Assembly (NCBI RefSeq): GCF_040361275.1
Contig: NZ_APNH01000001.1
Coordinates: forward strand, 558,001-622,000
Direction of reading: 5' to 3'
From: Salinisphaera sp. T31B1
Lineage (GTDB): Bacteria > Pseudomonadota > Gammaproteobacteria > Nevskiales > Salinisphaeraceae
DNA: 64,000 nucleotides
Shown here piece after piece: positions 16,832 to 25,198 of the stretch (its first letter is position 1; each line of letters opens with the position of its first letter). The position numbers and the translations under genes were made by a program. Under the pieces are notes generated by a model. That model saw only the letters and a list, made by a program, of their open reading frames with translations, was not told the DNA's origin and did no database searches.

Positions 16832-18382
16832 TCAGCAAGCGTCAATTGGTATACCTATGTGTAACTGACCGACTTGCGCCATGGCGTTGAGAAACGCACC
16901 CACATCTTTTTGATAAAACACGAAGGCGAACGCTGAATGATTGCGATCGCTATCGGTAGTGTCGTAGAGCACATCAGCTAAAGGCGTACCATTAGTAAGC
17001 CCAACTCGAACGATGCCTAGATGTAGACTCATCGGCTGCACCTGTTCATGGAGAGCCAAACGTACTCGACCTAAAGTCTTACGCTGCGCTCGCAACAAGT
17101 GGCCAAGCTCTCGAGTCATGTATTCAGCAAGGATCATATGGCGAGTGCTCAACGTGATGCCATAAGCATTCCCCGGGTATTGGGCGTAAAAATTGCCGAC
17201 AATTTGGGCTAGGTCGCTAGCCACCCTTATCCCAGCCCGGTTCAGCGTATCCGGTGACGCTCGTAAGTCGTTATGTGCTGCTACTAGCAATAATTCGGGA
17301 GTAAAGCTCGGATACCCAGAAAGAGGATCGGCCTGAGGAGGCGTGGAAGTCGATACTGGGCTATCAGGAATTAACTCAACCGCTCTATTTGGACCGTTAT
17401 CATGAACTTTAAATCTTACATTCGGTCCTAAATTATCGTCATGTATATATAAATTTGGTATCAATGTGTCTTGAAGACTAAATTCTGAAACCGAGACTGG
17501 AGGCGGAGCACAGGAGCGAAAGCCTACGGCGCATATGGCATGCAAACCAACGCTGCCTAAACGCCCCACAATAAGAACTGGGTAACCGGATCTTATGAAG
17601 GATGCACAAGAATTATTGAATCGTTCCGCACTGAAACCATGTTCTTGAGAATTATTTATATCTCCACTTAAAAGTATAGGTGACAGGTCGTTTTCTTTTA
17701 TTGCCTCGCAAATCTGCTCAATGCGTAAACCTTCGGATGGAAATACTCGTGAGCCTAGAGAAGCAGTTTTATGCGCTGCTCTTGTTATATCCGCTGTGGT
17801 CGGAATTGCGTGATGATCGTCTAAAGCGGATGTATGAAGCATTGACCACAATCCAACGGTCGCGCACGCTCCGACGCCGGAATCCTGTTGTTGCCACGCT
17901 AAACCATGTACTGACAGTTTAATTCCGGCTACGTGAACTGAATAAGATCGAGCGGGCGAAGTAACTCGCGGCGTGTTGGGGCTATTGTCTGGATACCAAA
18001 CGAGAACAGTCCGTCCGAAAGGAGTAGCGGGGATAGGACGAATGACTACGAAACCTAGGTAATGCTGCTGTAGGCGTTTCTGAATTACCGGACTACCGCC
18101 CGCCGCTGCTCGTATGTTATTCCGAGATACATCTATTTCAGAGAAAAAATGCAAACGTTTGCAATAGTTTGGATAGCCAGCTGCACTTTTACTGTAGAAG
18201 GCTGCGAACTCAGATAGATAATCGCGATCGAAGTATCGCGGCTCTTCCAAAACTGTTTTTGCGCCGAGATCGGTCAGATAGCGTTTTAAGTACTGTTTCT
18301 GGCGCGTCTCAGGCAGAGCTTCCAATGGGCAGCTTGAGCTTGAGAATTCTCGCAACACTATTTTTTTGGGCGTATTAGGCAT
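16832..18382 (-). CDS. Papain-like cysteine protease-like protein, uncharacterised
   Basis: 516 residues, in DNA clearly richer in A+T than the rest of the window. No named family is certain, but the pattern is that of a papain/C39-like cysteine peptidase: WQQQDSGVGACATVGLW gives Gln165/166 and Cys173, GLHAICAVGF gives His281, and LYIHDDNLGP gives Asp315, in the order and spacing expected. GFVVIRPIPATPFGRTVL precedes it. The last 170 residues have no recognised motif. No signal peptide or membrane segment, so cytoplasmic. The ATG at 18382 directly touches the T run of a terminator-like hairpin and has no ribosome site; GTG or TTG codons 9-10 are alternatives. It follows the small gene at 18426-18629. 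Confidence 0.7.
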   Translation of the reverse strand: MPNTPKKIVLREFSSSSCPLEALPETRQKQYLKRYLTDLGAKTVLEEPRYFDRDYLSEFAAFYSKSAAGYPNYCKRLHFFSEIDVSRNNIRAAAGGSPVIQKRLQQHYLGFVVIRPIPATPFGRTVLVWYPDNSPNTPRVTSPARSYSVHVAGIKLSVHGLAWQQQDSGVGACATVGLWSMLHTSALDDHHAIPTTADITRAAHKTASLGSRVFPSEGLRIEQICEAIKENDLSPILLSGDINNSQEHGFSAERFNNSCASFIRSGYPVLIVGRLGSVGLHAICAVGFRSCAPPPVSVSEFSLQDTLIPNLYIHDDNLGPNVRFKVHDNGPNRAVELIPDSPVSTSTPPQADPLSGYPSFTPELLLVAAHNDLRASPDTLNRAGIRVASDLAQIVGNFYAQYPGNAYGITLSTRHMILAEYMTRELGHLLRAQRKTLGRVRLALHEQVQPMSLHLGIVRVGLTNGTPLADVLYDTTDSDRNHSAFAFVFYQKDVGAFLNAMAQVGQLHIGIPIDAC

Positions 18383-18410
18383 AAAAAAACGGCGCCTCAG
18401 TTGCGCCGTT
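18383..18410 (-). terminator. Terminator-like hairpin touching the protease start codon
   Basis: On the minus strand AACGGCGC pairs with GCGCCGTT around a 7-base loop and is followed by seven T, then at once by the ATG of the protease-like gene. It lies 15 bases after the stop of the upstream small gene, so it should end that transcript or act as an attenuator for the protease gene. Confidence 0.8.
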
Positions 18411-18425
18411 AATTAAGAAACCATT

Positions 18426-18629
18426 CTATTTAACTGTGTAGCGAAGAGCCTCGTTCATGACAGGCGTCTCATAGGGCTTTAGCCGATCATCTAACGACTT
18501 CTGCGATGCCTCAATTGCGTAGCGATATAGTTCATCGCGCACTGCTTGAGTCGATTCAAAGCCAAGATTACGCTTATTTTCGATACCAGTTTGAGTGTTC
18601 CAAAGGGTTGTAGGCTCGCATCCCCGCAT
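18426..18629 (-). CDS. Small protein upstream of the protease-like gene, unknown function
   Basis: 67-residue hydrophilic protein (MRGCEPTTLWNTQTGIENKR at the start; ALRYTVK at the end) with a perfect AGGAGG site 5 bases before the ATG, which makes it a convincing gene despite the lack of a recognised family. Predicted mostly helical from its Glu, Lys, Arg and Ala content in the second half. It is on the same strand as, and 43 bases before, the protease-like gene, with a terminator-like hairpin between them. It could be a substrate, partner or inhibitor of the protease; this is inference from position only. Confidence 0.65.
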   Translation of the reverse strand: MRGCEPTTLWNTQTGIENKRNLGFESTQAVRDELYRYAIEASQKSLDDRLKPYETPVMNEALRYTVK

Positions 18630-18639
18630 TGCTACCTCC

Positions 18640-18986
18640 TAGCGCTCTGTTGCTCGGTTCTACTTAGAGAAGCGAACTGGAGATTGGTTCAATGATCTTT
18701 TTCTATAATTAAGTAAAGAGCTAGAGACTATAGCTCTGAAAAATTGCGCGCGTACTATGCACCCAATATCTCCATCGCGCAAATTCCTTATAGCGTATTG
18801 GAGGTTCGCACGCAAGGCCAGAATTCGCATGGAATGGATTCAGGTTCGCAAGGCATCTGGGGGCGGTCTGAGCTAGCCCAGCTCTCACGGACAAGTAAAC
18901 CAAGCCACAGCTTGATGCGTTTGTTCCACTTCTAGCGACGTTCGATAGCTCAGCCTTTGATAGATCCGCTTACGTAGCAGAAAGTA
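18640..18986. other. AT-rich intergenic stretch, no gene seen
   Basis: Upstream region of the small gene/protease pair. It is AT-rich near 18690-18730 and should hold their promoter, but I see no clear -35/-10 pair. Short frames on both strands look random. It ends at the right copy of the 27-bp inverted repeat. Confidence 0.6.
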
Positions 18987-19013
18987 GGATATCCGGGGAC
19001 AGTATACTTATCT
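18987..19013 (-). repeat. Right copy of the 27-bp perfect inverted repeat
   Basis: Exact reverse complement of 15543-15569. On the minus strand it starts within the last codon (stop) of the transposase remnant, which identifies it as the downstream end of that element. Confidence 0.9.
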
Positions 19014-19168
19014 CAGCTTTGATCCTTAGGCTTCGGCCCCGGAGCTTGCGGACGCAGCGTTCGTCCGAGTCGCCGCTCTGCTATATCGATAAACGCATCG
19101 TCGCCCAATGGTCGCCCGGTACGTAGGTGCTGTTCGACCTGTTCCTGCTCGTCGTCTGGAACAGGCGT
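19013..19168 (-). pseudogene. C-terminal remnant of a REP-associated tyrosine transposase
   Basis: Reading the minus strand gives TPVPDDEQEQVEQHLRTGRP, then LGDDAFIDIAERRLGRTLRP and QAPGPKPKDQS and a stop. RTGRPLGDDAF followed by RRLGRTLRP and a basic GPKPK tail is the characteristic C-terminus of IS200-like/REP-associated tyrosine transposases. An in-frame stop lies just upstream and the catalytic N-terminal part (HUH motif and Tyr) is missing, so this is an internally deleted, inactive element. The remnant is bracketed by GGGGTCAGGTCTTG (19171-19184) and the 27-bp end (18987-19013). Confidence 0.78.
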
Positions 19169-19170
19169 TC

Positions 19171-19184
19171 GGGGTCAGGTCTTG
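19171..19184 (-). repeat. Element-end motif CAAGACCTGACCCC, right copy
   Basis: Inverted relative to 16795-16808 and placed directly upstream of the truncated transposase on the minus strand, so it is probably that element's upstream end. The whole deleted element would then span 18987-19184, about 200 bases. Confidence 0.75.
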
Positions 19185-19359
19185 CGTTGTGCGTCTGCTA
19201 GCCGGGGCACTCTTCCATCGGCAAAGACTTTCACATCGCTCAATGATAAGTATCATGTCGAGGCATCGATTCACTAGCCGTTGATCGACGGGTGCCGTAT
19301 CGGCGCGGACTTGGGGTCGGCGCTTTCAGCTATCCGACGACGCGGCAGGAGTAAACTCG

Positions 19360-19806
19360 ATGTCCGACTACACCGAAGGTCTTGTGAACGCGTGCCGCTT
19401 CGAGCGCGGCATCATCACCGCCGGTCAGCCGACCGCGGCACAGCTCGAGGCCGCCCAGGCGCAGGGCGTAAAGACCGTGATCAATCTGCGTCCGGACCGC
19501 GAGATGAAGGATTTCGACGAGGCCGCACTCGTCGGCAAAACCGGCATGAACTATGTGCATATTCCGGTCGCCGGGCCGGACGACATCAACGACGCGAACG
19601 CGCGCCTGCTTGATGAAGCGCTGGTACCCGGCGCGCTGCCGGCGCTCTTGCACTGCGCGAGCGCGAACCGTGTGGGCGCGTTGATCGCCTATCGCGCGCG
19701 CTTCATTCAGCACAAGAGCGACCACGAATCCATGGGCCTGGGGATCACGGCCGGCCTCGACCCCGATGGATCGCTGCTCGAAGCGGTGGCCCAGAAGATC
19801 GGCTGA
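19360..19806 (+). CDS. DUF442/TIGR01244-type phosphatase-like protein
   Basis: 148-residue protein of the DUF442 group (beta-lactamase hydrolase-like, a relative of cysteine phosphatases and often found with sulfur metabolism genes). Seen: GIITAGQPTAAQLEAAQAQG, TVINLRPDREM, YVHIPVAGPDDI and the phosphatase signature loop HCASANRVGAL with Cys99 and Arg105. Start has an AGGAG site 9 bases upstream. It stands alone after the accessory region; the substrate is not known for this group. Confidence 0.88.
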   Translation: MSDYTEGLVNACRFERGIITAGQPTAAQLEAAQAQGVKTVINLRPDREMKDFDEAALVGKTGMNYVHIPVAGPDDINDANARLLDEALVPGALPALLHCASANRVGALIAYRARFIQHKSDHESMGLGITAGLDPDGSLLEAVAQKIG

Positions 19807-20028
19807 CCCGACGCCTGGCGAGCCGGTCACACATCGTTGCCGACGCAGGCGTACGGTTCAGACGTGCTCGCGATATTGAAGGCTGTAGGAAATGCTTGCT
19901 GGCCGCCGTCGGGCGAGCGCGACCAATTTCCTGCCGTAGCCTGCACGGGGTAGGATCCAGGACTCGGCCGGCGGCGCTAGAATCCGTTCAGGGATGCTGG
20001 CCAACGCCGACCCGCCGGAGCGTGATCC

Positions 20029-21195
20029 ATGGATTTCAATCTCACCACCGAGCAGGAAGCGATACGCGACGCGGTGGCCCGCCTATGCGCTGAGTTCAGT
20101 CTCGACTACTGGCTGGAAAAAGACCGGCACGGCGGCTTCCCGCACGATTTCCATGCGGCGCTCGCCGGGGACGGCTGGCTGGGTATCTGCATGCCCGAAG
20201 AATATGGCGGCGCGGGGCTGGGTGTCATGGAGGCCGCGCTCATGGTGCAGGCCATCAGCGCGTCAGGCGCCGGGATGAGTGGCGTATCGGCTATCCATAT
20301 GAATATTTTCGGCTTGAATCCGGTGGTCAAGTTCGGCACGGACGAACAGAAGCGCCGTATTCTGCCGCCGCTCATTGCCGGCGACGAGAAGGCCTGCTTT
20401 GCGGTGACCGAGCCGAATACCGGGCTCAACACGACCCGGCTCAAGACGTTTGCGCGTCGCGAAGGCGATACGTATTACCTGACGGGCCACAAGGTCTGGA
20501 TCACCACCGCGCAGGTCACCGAGAAGATGCTGCTGCTGGCACGCACCACGCCCATCGACCAGGTGGCGCGGCCGACGGATGGCCTGAGCCTGTTCTATAC
20601 CGACCTGGACCGTCGCTATATCGACGTACGGGAAATCGACAAGATGGGCCGCAAGGCGGTCGATTCGAACGAGCTGTTCATCGATGCGCTGCCCGTGCCG
20701 GCCGCCGATCTGATCGGCGCGGAAGGCGAGGGGTTTCGAAACATCCTCCACGGCATGAACCCGGAACGTGTGCTGGCGGCATCGGCCGCGGTGGGCCTCG
20801 GCCGCGTCGCGCTGGATCGCGCGGCCACCTATGCCAACGAGCGCGAGGTGTTCGATCGGCCGATCGGCAAGAATCAGGGCATCCAGCATCCGCTGGCCGC
20901 GTGCTGGATGGGCCTGGAAGCGGCCGATCTGATGGTCATGAAGGCGGCATCGCGCTATGACCAGGGCCTGGAATGCGGGGCGGAGGCCAATGCCGCCAAG
21001 TACCTGGCGGGTGAGGCTGGCTTCAAGGCCTGTGAAGCGTCCGTGCTTACCCATGGCGGGTTTGGCTACGCCAAGGAATACCACGTCGAACGGTTCTTTC
21101 GCGAAGCGATGCTGCTGCGTATCGCGCCGATCAGTACACAACTGATCATGTGCTATATCGCCGAGCGAGTACTGGGCCTGCCCAAGTCCTATTGA
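20029..21195 (+). CDS. Acyl-CoA dehydrogenase family protein
   Basis: 388-residue FAD enzyme that introduces an alpha-beta double bond into acyl-CoA, passing electrons to ETF. Order: N-terminal helical domain (LTTEQEAIRDAVARLC, MPEEYGGAGLG), middle beta domain (CFAVTEPNTGLN, GHKVWITTA), C-terminal helical domain (GKNQGIQHPLA, THGGFGYAKEYHVERFFREA). Length is typical. CGGAG lies just before the ATG. No other fatty acid degradation gene is adjacent, so the chain type cannot be predicted. The usual catalytic Glu of straight-chain enzymes near the end is not evident by eye. Confidence 0.95.
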   Translation: MDFNLTTEQEAIRDAVARLCAEFSLDYWLEKDRHGGFPHDFHAALAGDGWLGICMPEEYGGAGLGVMEAALMVQAISASGAGMSGVSAIHMNIFGLNPVVKFGTDEQKRRILPPLIAGDEKACFAVTEPNTGLNTTRLKTFARREGDTYYLTGHKVWITTAQVTEKMLLLARTTPIDQVARPTDGLSLFYTDLDRRYIDVREIDKMGRKAVDSNELFIDALPVPAADLIGAEGEGFRNILHGMNPERVLAASAAVGLGRVALDRAATYANEREVFDRPIGKNQGIQHPLAACWMGLEAADLMVMKAASRYDQGLECGAEANAAKYLAGEAGFKACEASVLTHGGFGYAKEYHVERFFREAMLLRIAPISTQLIMCYIAERVLGLPKSY

Positions 21196-21542
21196 GCCCG
21201 TATGCGACCGGTTTCGGCAAGCCCGGCCGAGCCGTATCCCGCGGCATTAATATTCTGTCGAATCAGCACGATCGTGCGTGCATTCAGGCATGGGCATACG
21301 CGCGTATCGCCGGTTGGGCACAGGCCGACGGCCCGATACATGGTTCGATATCGCGCGATCGCGCCGCGGCAAGCCGACGCGCCTATGGGGTTGGCGGCCC
21401 GCCGTCGACGATACGACGCGCGTCGCGCCGGATGCATATTGCATGCACGATACCGAAGGGGGCCATGAGCTGCAGCCCCACGCCCATGACCGCCGTCGAG
21501 CTGTCGTAGAATCGGCCGAACGTCCTGCCGAGCAATACGATC
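21196..21542. other. Intergenic stretch without a recognised gene
   Basis: 347 bases. A 12-bp palindrome GCACGATCGTGC lies at 21266-21277, a possible operator. Long frames on either strand have no family resemblance and appear to be products of high GC. Confidence 0.5.
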
Positions 21543-22301
21543 ATGGCCGATACCGATCCGGAACACGACGCGCAGCTGGCGGACTTCGCCGAACGGTTCG
21601 GGTTCAGTCAGGCGGCGGTTCGTCATCTGTCCGACGCGGTCTCCGATGGCGGCGGCGATATGGCGATGTTCGATCACACTGAGTTCGCCGGGCCCGGGCA
21701 GTGGATGCGTGGCGGGCTGATCATGATCACCGACCCGGCGAACCACGTGCTCAAGAACCGGATCGATGCCCTGTGCAACGCGCTGTCCGAACAGCTGCGC
21801 CGTACCCATGCCGGCGCCACTCGCCGACACCGCCGTATCGAGCCGGATGCGCGCGCCTGGGATACCGGCCCGGCCGTGCACGATCACTGGTGGCCGTCTG
21901 AGCTGGGCGAGCCCTCGGTCAGCGGTCGCCAGAATGACCTGGCGTATGCGTATTTCGATGCCGCGCGTCGGCTGGCGATCCGCCGCGGCGAGCGGATCGC
22001 CGTTTACGATACCGGCGACCACCGCATCACAGGCGTCGCGCAAGCCGATGCCGACATACGGGCGGAGACGGTGTTCACCAGCCAACTGGGGGAAGTCTCG
22101 TTGGGTTCGCTCGCCCGGTGCGACAGTGGCAACGAAGACACCAGCCAGGCCAGCGCGGCCCCGCGCGCCGGCTCCGCCACCGGCCAGTCCACCGACGAGA
22201 TACTCAGCGCGCTCGAACGGCTGGGCGAACTCCAGCGCCAGGGCGTGCTCACCGAGGCCGAGTTCGCGGCCAAGAAGCAGGCGTTGCTCGACCGGCTCTG
22301 A
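21543..22301 (+). CDS. SHOCT domain-containing protein
   Basis: 252 residues. The C-terminal about 32 residues (EILSALERLGELQRQGVLTE, then AEFAAKKQALLDRL) match the SHOCT short oligomerisation domain. The N-terminal part (about residues 40-85, FDHTEFAGPGQWMRGGLIMI) resembles proteins with this tail of unknown function. No signal peptide or membrane segment. Single gene between the acyl-CoA dehydrogenase and the convergent MscS gene. Function unknown. Confidence 0.82.
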   Translation: MADTDPEHDAQLADFAERFGFSQAAVRHLSDAVSDGGGDMAMFDHTEFAGPGQWMRGGLIMITDPANHVLKNRIDALCNALSEQLRRTHAGATRRHRRIEPDARAWDTGPAVHDHWWPSELGEPSVSGRQNDLAYAYFDAARRLAIRRGERIAVYDTGDHRITGVAQADADIRAETVFTSQLGEVSLGSLARCDSGNEDTSQASAAPRAGSATGQSTDEILSALERLGELQRQGVLTEAEFAAKKQALLDRL

Positions 22302-22591
22302 GCGAGGCTGGCTCAGCCGTGCCTGCTGGCTGTGTTGATCGCGGGCCGGTCCAGCGACAATGCGGCCGATGTCACCTGCGAACCTGGCCGGTCGACTGCG
22401 TCCAAGAGCCGGCCGCCGCCTGCTAAGAGCGTTGCCGGCCGGCCATCGTGCCGATCGTTCGGCTGCGTTTAGCCGGGGCGACACGCTGCCGGGCGAATGC
22501 GCCCGGGACGTTGAGCGTCAAGCGGCGGCGGATGGTGTCGTGTAGACATCGACGCCCGCAACTCGCCAACGGCAGCCCGACAAACGCGGCC

Positions 22592-23584
22592 TCAAGTGTC
22601 GGGCGTGGCCGGCGTATCGGCCGATCGCTGTGCTTGCCAGCGCGGCTCGGTCGGGCCGCTGGTCGCGGCGGGCCAGCCCTCGCGCTGCGCGGCGCGGTTG
22701 CCGTCGTGCACTTCGGTCTGGTCGTGCACGAGTTGGACCTCGGTATCGTAGGGCATATCGATCCCGGCCGCGTCGAGCGCTTTCTTGACTGCCGGAATCA
22801 CCTGCGCTCGGACTTTCACCACATCCGCGCGACGGCTGTCCGTCCACCAGCGGGCCCGGATATTCACCGAACTGGCGGCCAGCTCCCAGGGCAACGCTTC
22901 GGGCGCGGGGTCGGCTTCGATCTCGTCGACGGTGGCGAGCGCTCGCCGGATGACGTCACAGGCCGCGTCGAGGTCGTCGCCGTAGCCGATGCCGATATCG
23001 TACTGGCTGCGGCGTTTTTCGTGGGCGGTCTTGACCAGGACCGCGTTGGTATAGATATCGCTGTTGGGAATGACGACTCGCTGCCCGTCGTAGGTACGAA
23101 TGATCGTGGCACGCGTCTCGATGCGTTGTACCGTGCCTTCGAACCCGTTGACCTCGATCTGGTCGTTGGTCTGGAAGGGCTGGCGCAGCAGCAGCAGGAG
23201 TCCGGCCAGCCAGTTCTGCAGGATGTCCTTGAAGGCGAAACCGATCGCGATCGAACTCACGCCAAGGCCGGCGATCAGGTCGCCGGGGTGCAAGGTGGGA
23301 ATGACCACCGTCGCGGCGAGCAGAAAACCGGCGATCAACACCACCCAACGGATGAAGCCGCCGAGCACGTCGCCCAGATTCTCGCGATCGGCCCGGCCGA
23401 GCTGCCGGATGATCAGCCGCCGCGCCAGGAGCGACAGGCCCCAGAACAACAGCATGATGACCACAGCCACCAGAATATTGGGCAACAGACGGATCGCACC
23501 CGTTATCCAGTGCTCGACCCGGACCAGCGCCAGATCGAGGCTCATGTCCGCCGGCGGCGTTGCAGCGGTGTCGGAGATAGCCAT
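22592..23584 (-). CDS. Small-conductance mechanosensitive channel, MscS family
   Basis: 330 residues, close to E. coli MscS with an extended hydrophilic tail. MscS channels open under membrane tension and release solutes on osmotic downshock. Three hydrophobic segments; the third carries the pore helix and the family signature (GLGVSSIAIGFAFKDILQNW). The beta domain has FQTNDQIEVNGFEGTVQRIE and VVIPNSDIYTNAV, followed by the alpha-beta C-terminal domain. The ATG at 23584 has a poor ribosome site; ATG 23545 (MSLDLALVRVEHW) is possible. The last about 30 residues are low-complexity and Thr/Pro-rich. Confidence 0.95.
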   Translation of the reverse strand: MAISDTAATPPADMSLDLALVRVEHWITGAIRLLPNILVAVVIMLLFWGLSLLARRLIIRQLGRADRENLGDVLGGFIRWVVLIAGFLLAATVVIPTLHPGDLIAGLGVSSIAIGFAFKDILQNWLAGLLLLLRQPFQTNDQIEVNGFEGTVQRIETRATIIRTYDGQRVVIPNSDIYTNAVLVKTAHEKRRSQYDIGIGYGDDLDAACDVIRRALATVDEIEADPAPEALPWELAASSVNIRARWWTDSRRADVVKVRAQVIPAVKKALDAAGIDMPYDTEVQLVHDQTEVHDGNRAAQREGWPAATSGPTEPRWQAQRSADTPATPDT

Positions 23585-23844
23585 GATGAAAAACGTCGAT
23601 TGTGCGTGATTGAATAGCCTCGACAGCCTATCAGGTCGTTGCCAGCCCGCTGTGCATCACTCGATCCAGCGGCCCGGCGGCACCAACCGGCGACCTGCGA
23701 GCACGGCCGCGTGAGGTTCGTGTCGCACATCCACCGGGGCCGGGCGTCGACCGTGCGGAGCGTACAAGACACCGCGTCGCCGTTTGTCGTAACCGTGTCG
23801 ACTGTCCGGCGTGTCTAACCGGCGCCTATCGTTTGGCGCAGGTC

Positions 23845-24804
23845 TTATTCGGGCGCTCCGGCGCCGTGGTCGTCATCATCGATCGGCGCGAGGCCGGCGG
23901 CGATCCGCTCGCGCATCGGCTCGTAGCGCGCGGGCAGTTTGAGCGACTGTCCGAGATGCGCGGTGTCTTCGTCGCGGTCGAAGCCCGGCTCATGCGTGGC
24001 CACTTCGAACAGCACGCCGCCGGGCGTACGGAAGTAGATCGCCCAGAAATAATCGCGGTCGATCACCGGCGTCACCTGGTAGCCGGTATCCAGCAGGGCG
24101 GCACGCACGTCCGCCTGGGCCGACCGGTCGGCCACGGCAAAGGCGATATGGTGTACCGAGCCCGCGCCCTGGCGCGCGGCCGCTGTTTGCGGCTGCGCGG
24201 CCAGGTCGATCGTATCGGCGCCGTTGCCGCCCGGCAGCACGAGGCGGGTGGTATGGCCGGCGGACTCGGTTTTTTCATAGCCCATGAACTCGAGCAGTTC
24301 ACGCTCGGCGCCGATATCGCGCAGGCACAACTGTGCGCCGGCAAAGCCGCGGATGGCCGCCTCCGCCGGTACGACGTCGCCGGTCCAGCCGGTGCGTGTA
24401 TCGCCGGGTGCTTCGACCAGCGAAAAACGATCGCCGTCCGGGCCTTCGAAGCGCAGGCGCCCGACGCCGAACAGCGCCTCGCGCGCCAGTGCCGTTACGC
24501 CGCACCCGGCCAGGCGTTCGTGCCAGTAATCCAGCGCGCCCTCGGGCACCGCAAACCGGACATCGGCTACCTCGCCCACGCCCGCCTGTCCGCGTGCGGC
24601 GTCGGGAAAGGGGAAATAGGTCATCACCGAACCCGGCGTGCCCACTTCGTCGCCGTAGTACAGGTGATATACCTCGGGGGCATCGAAATTCACCGTCATC
24701 TTGACCCGCCGTAGCCCGAGCGTATCGGTAAAAAAGCGGTTGTTCCGGCGGGCATCGGCTGCCAGCGAGGTGATGTGGTGGACGCCCTTGATCTGGTCGA
24801 GCAT
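23845..24804 (-). CDS. VOC-family ring-cleaving dioxygenase (MhqO/MhqA-like)
   Basis: 319 residues with two glyoxalase/VOC modules, as in the MhqO/MhqA group that cleaves hydroquinone-type rings and helps quinone resistance. Seen: GVHHITSLAADARRNNRFFT with the first metal His, PGSVMTYFPFPDA, second module VHHIAFAVAD with a His, and the metal Glu in GGVLFEVATHEPGF. CGGAGA lies 7 bases before the ATG. Cytoplasmic single gene; no regulator beside it. Confidence 0.9.
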   Translation of the reverse strand: MLDQIKGVHHITSLAADARRNNRFFTDTLGLRRVKMTVNFDAPEVYHLYYGDEVGTPGSVMTYFPFPDAARGQAGVGEVADVRFAVPEGALDYWHERLAGCGVTALAREALFGVGRLRFEGPDGDRFSLVEAPGDTRTGWTGDVVPAEAAIRGFAGAQLCLRDIGAERELLEFMGYEKTESAGHTTRLVLPGGNGADTIDLAAQPQTAAARQGAGSVHHIAFAVADRSAQADVRAALLDTGYQVTPVIDRDYFWAIYFRTPGGVLFEVATHEPGFDRDEDTAHLGQSLKLPARYEPMRERIAAGLAPIDDDDHGAGAPE

Positions 24805-25174
24805 GACGATTCTCCGGTGGCGGTCCGCGCGCCGCGCAACAGCGCGGGCGATGAAAACGAACAGGCAGTCAATCTAGCAACGGACAGGCCGATTACCGAA
24901 CCGGTATGGATACGCGGGCGCTGACGCGTCCGCGATGTTGTCTCTTGCGGGCCGGGTGCCTCCCACGCCGGCGCGCCCATCGGTGTGTCATACCCGCTTC
25001 GCGATTGCGGCCATCGCCGGCGGGCTGGGCTTCAGCGCCCGTGCGTGAGGCCGACAACATGTACACAACAGACGTGCGCATGCGCGTGCTGCAACGCTGA
25101 AAACCCTACCATCGCCCCGGCCGGTTCGGCATGCCGAACCGGCCGGGGCGAATAGACGGCCGGCTGCGACGACG
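24805..25174. other. Intergenic stretch with a long palindrome
   Basis: No gene recognised. The main feature is the 40-base perfect palindrome listed at 25112-25151. Other short frames lack family resemblance or a ribosome site. Confidence 0.5.
25112..25151. repeat. 40-base perfect palindrome
   Basis: Twenty bases (TCGCCCCGGCCGGTTCGGCA) followed by their exact reverse complement, with no spacer. It has no T run on either side, so a standard terminator is unlikely on its own; it sits 48 bases before the next gene and could extrude as a cruciform or form a very stable RNA hairpin. Confidence 0.95.
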
Positions 25175-25198
25175 ATGCATGAGAGGCGTATTCAATTG

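Noticed and set aside
16611-16838. 75-codon minus-strand frame across the element-end motif at 16795
   Set aside because: Spans the mobile-end sequence, has no ribosome site and no family resemblance.
21189-22484. 431-codon minus-strand frame opposite the SHOCT protein gene
   Set aside because: Arg/Ala/Pro-rich with no family resemblance; the plus-strand frame ends in a recognisable SHOCT domain.
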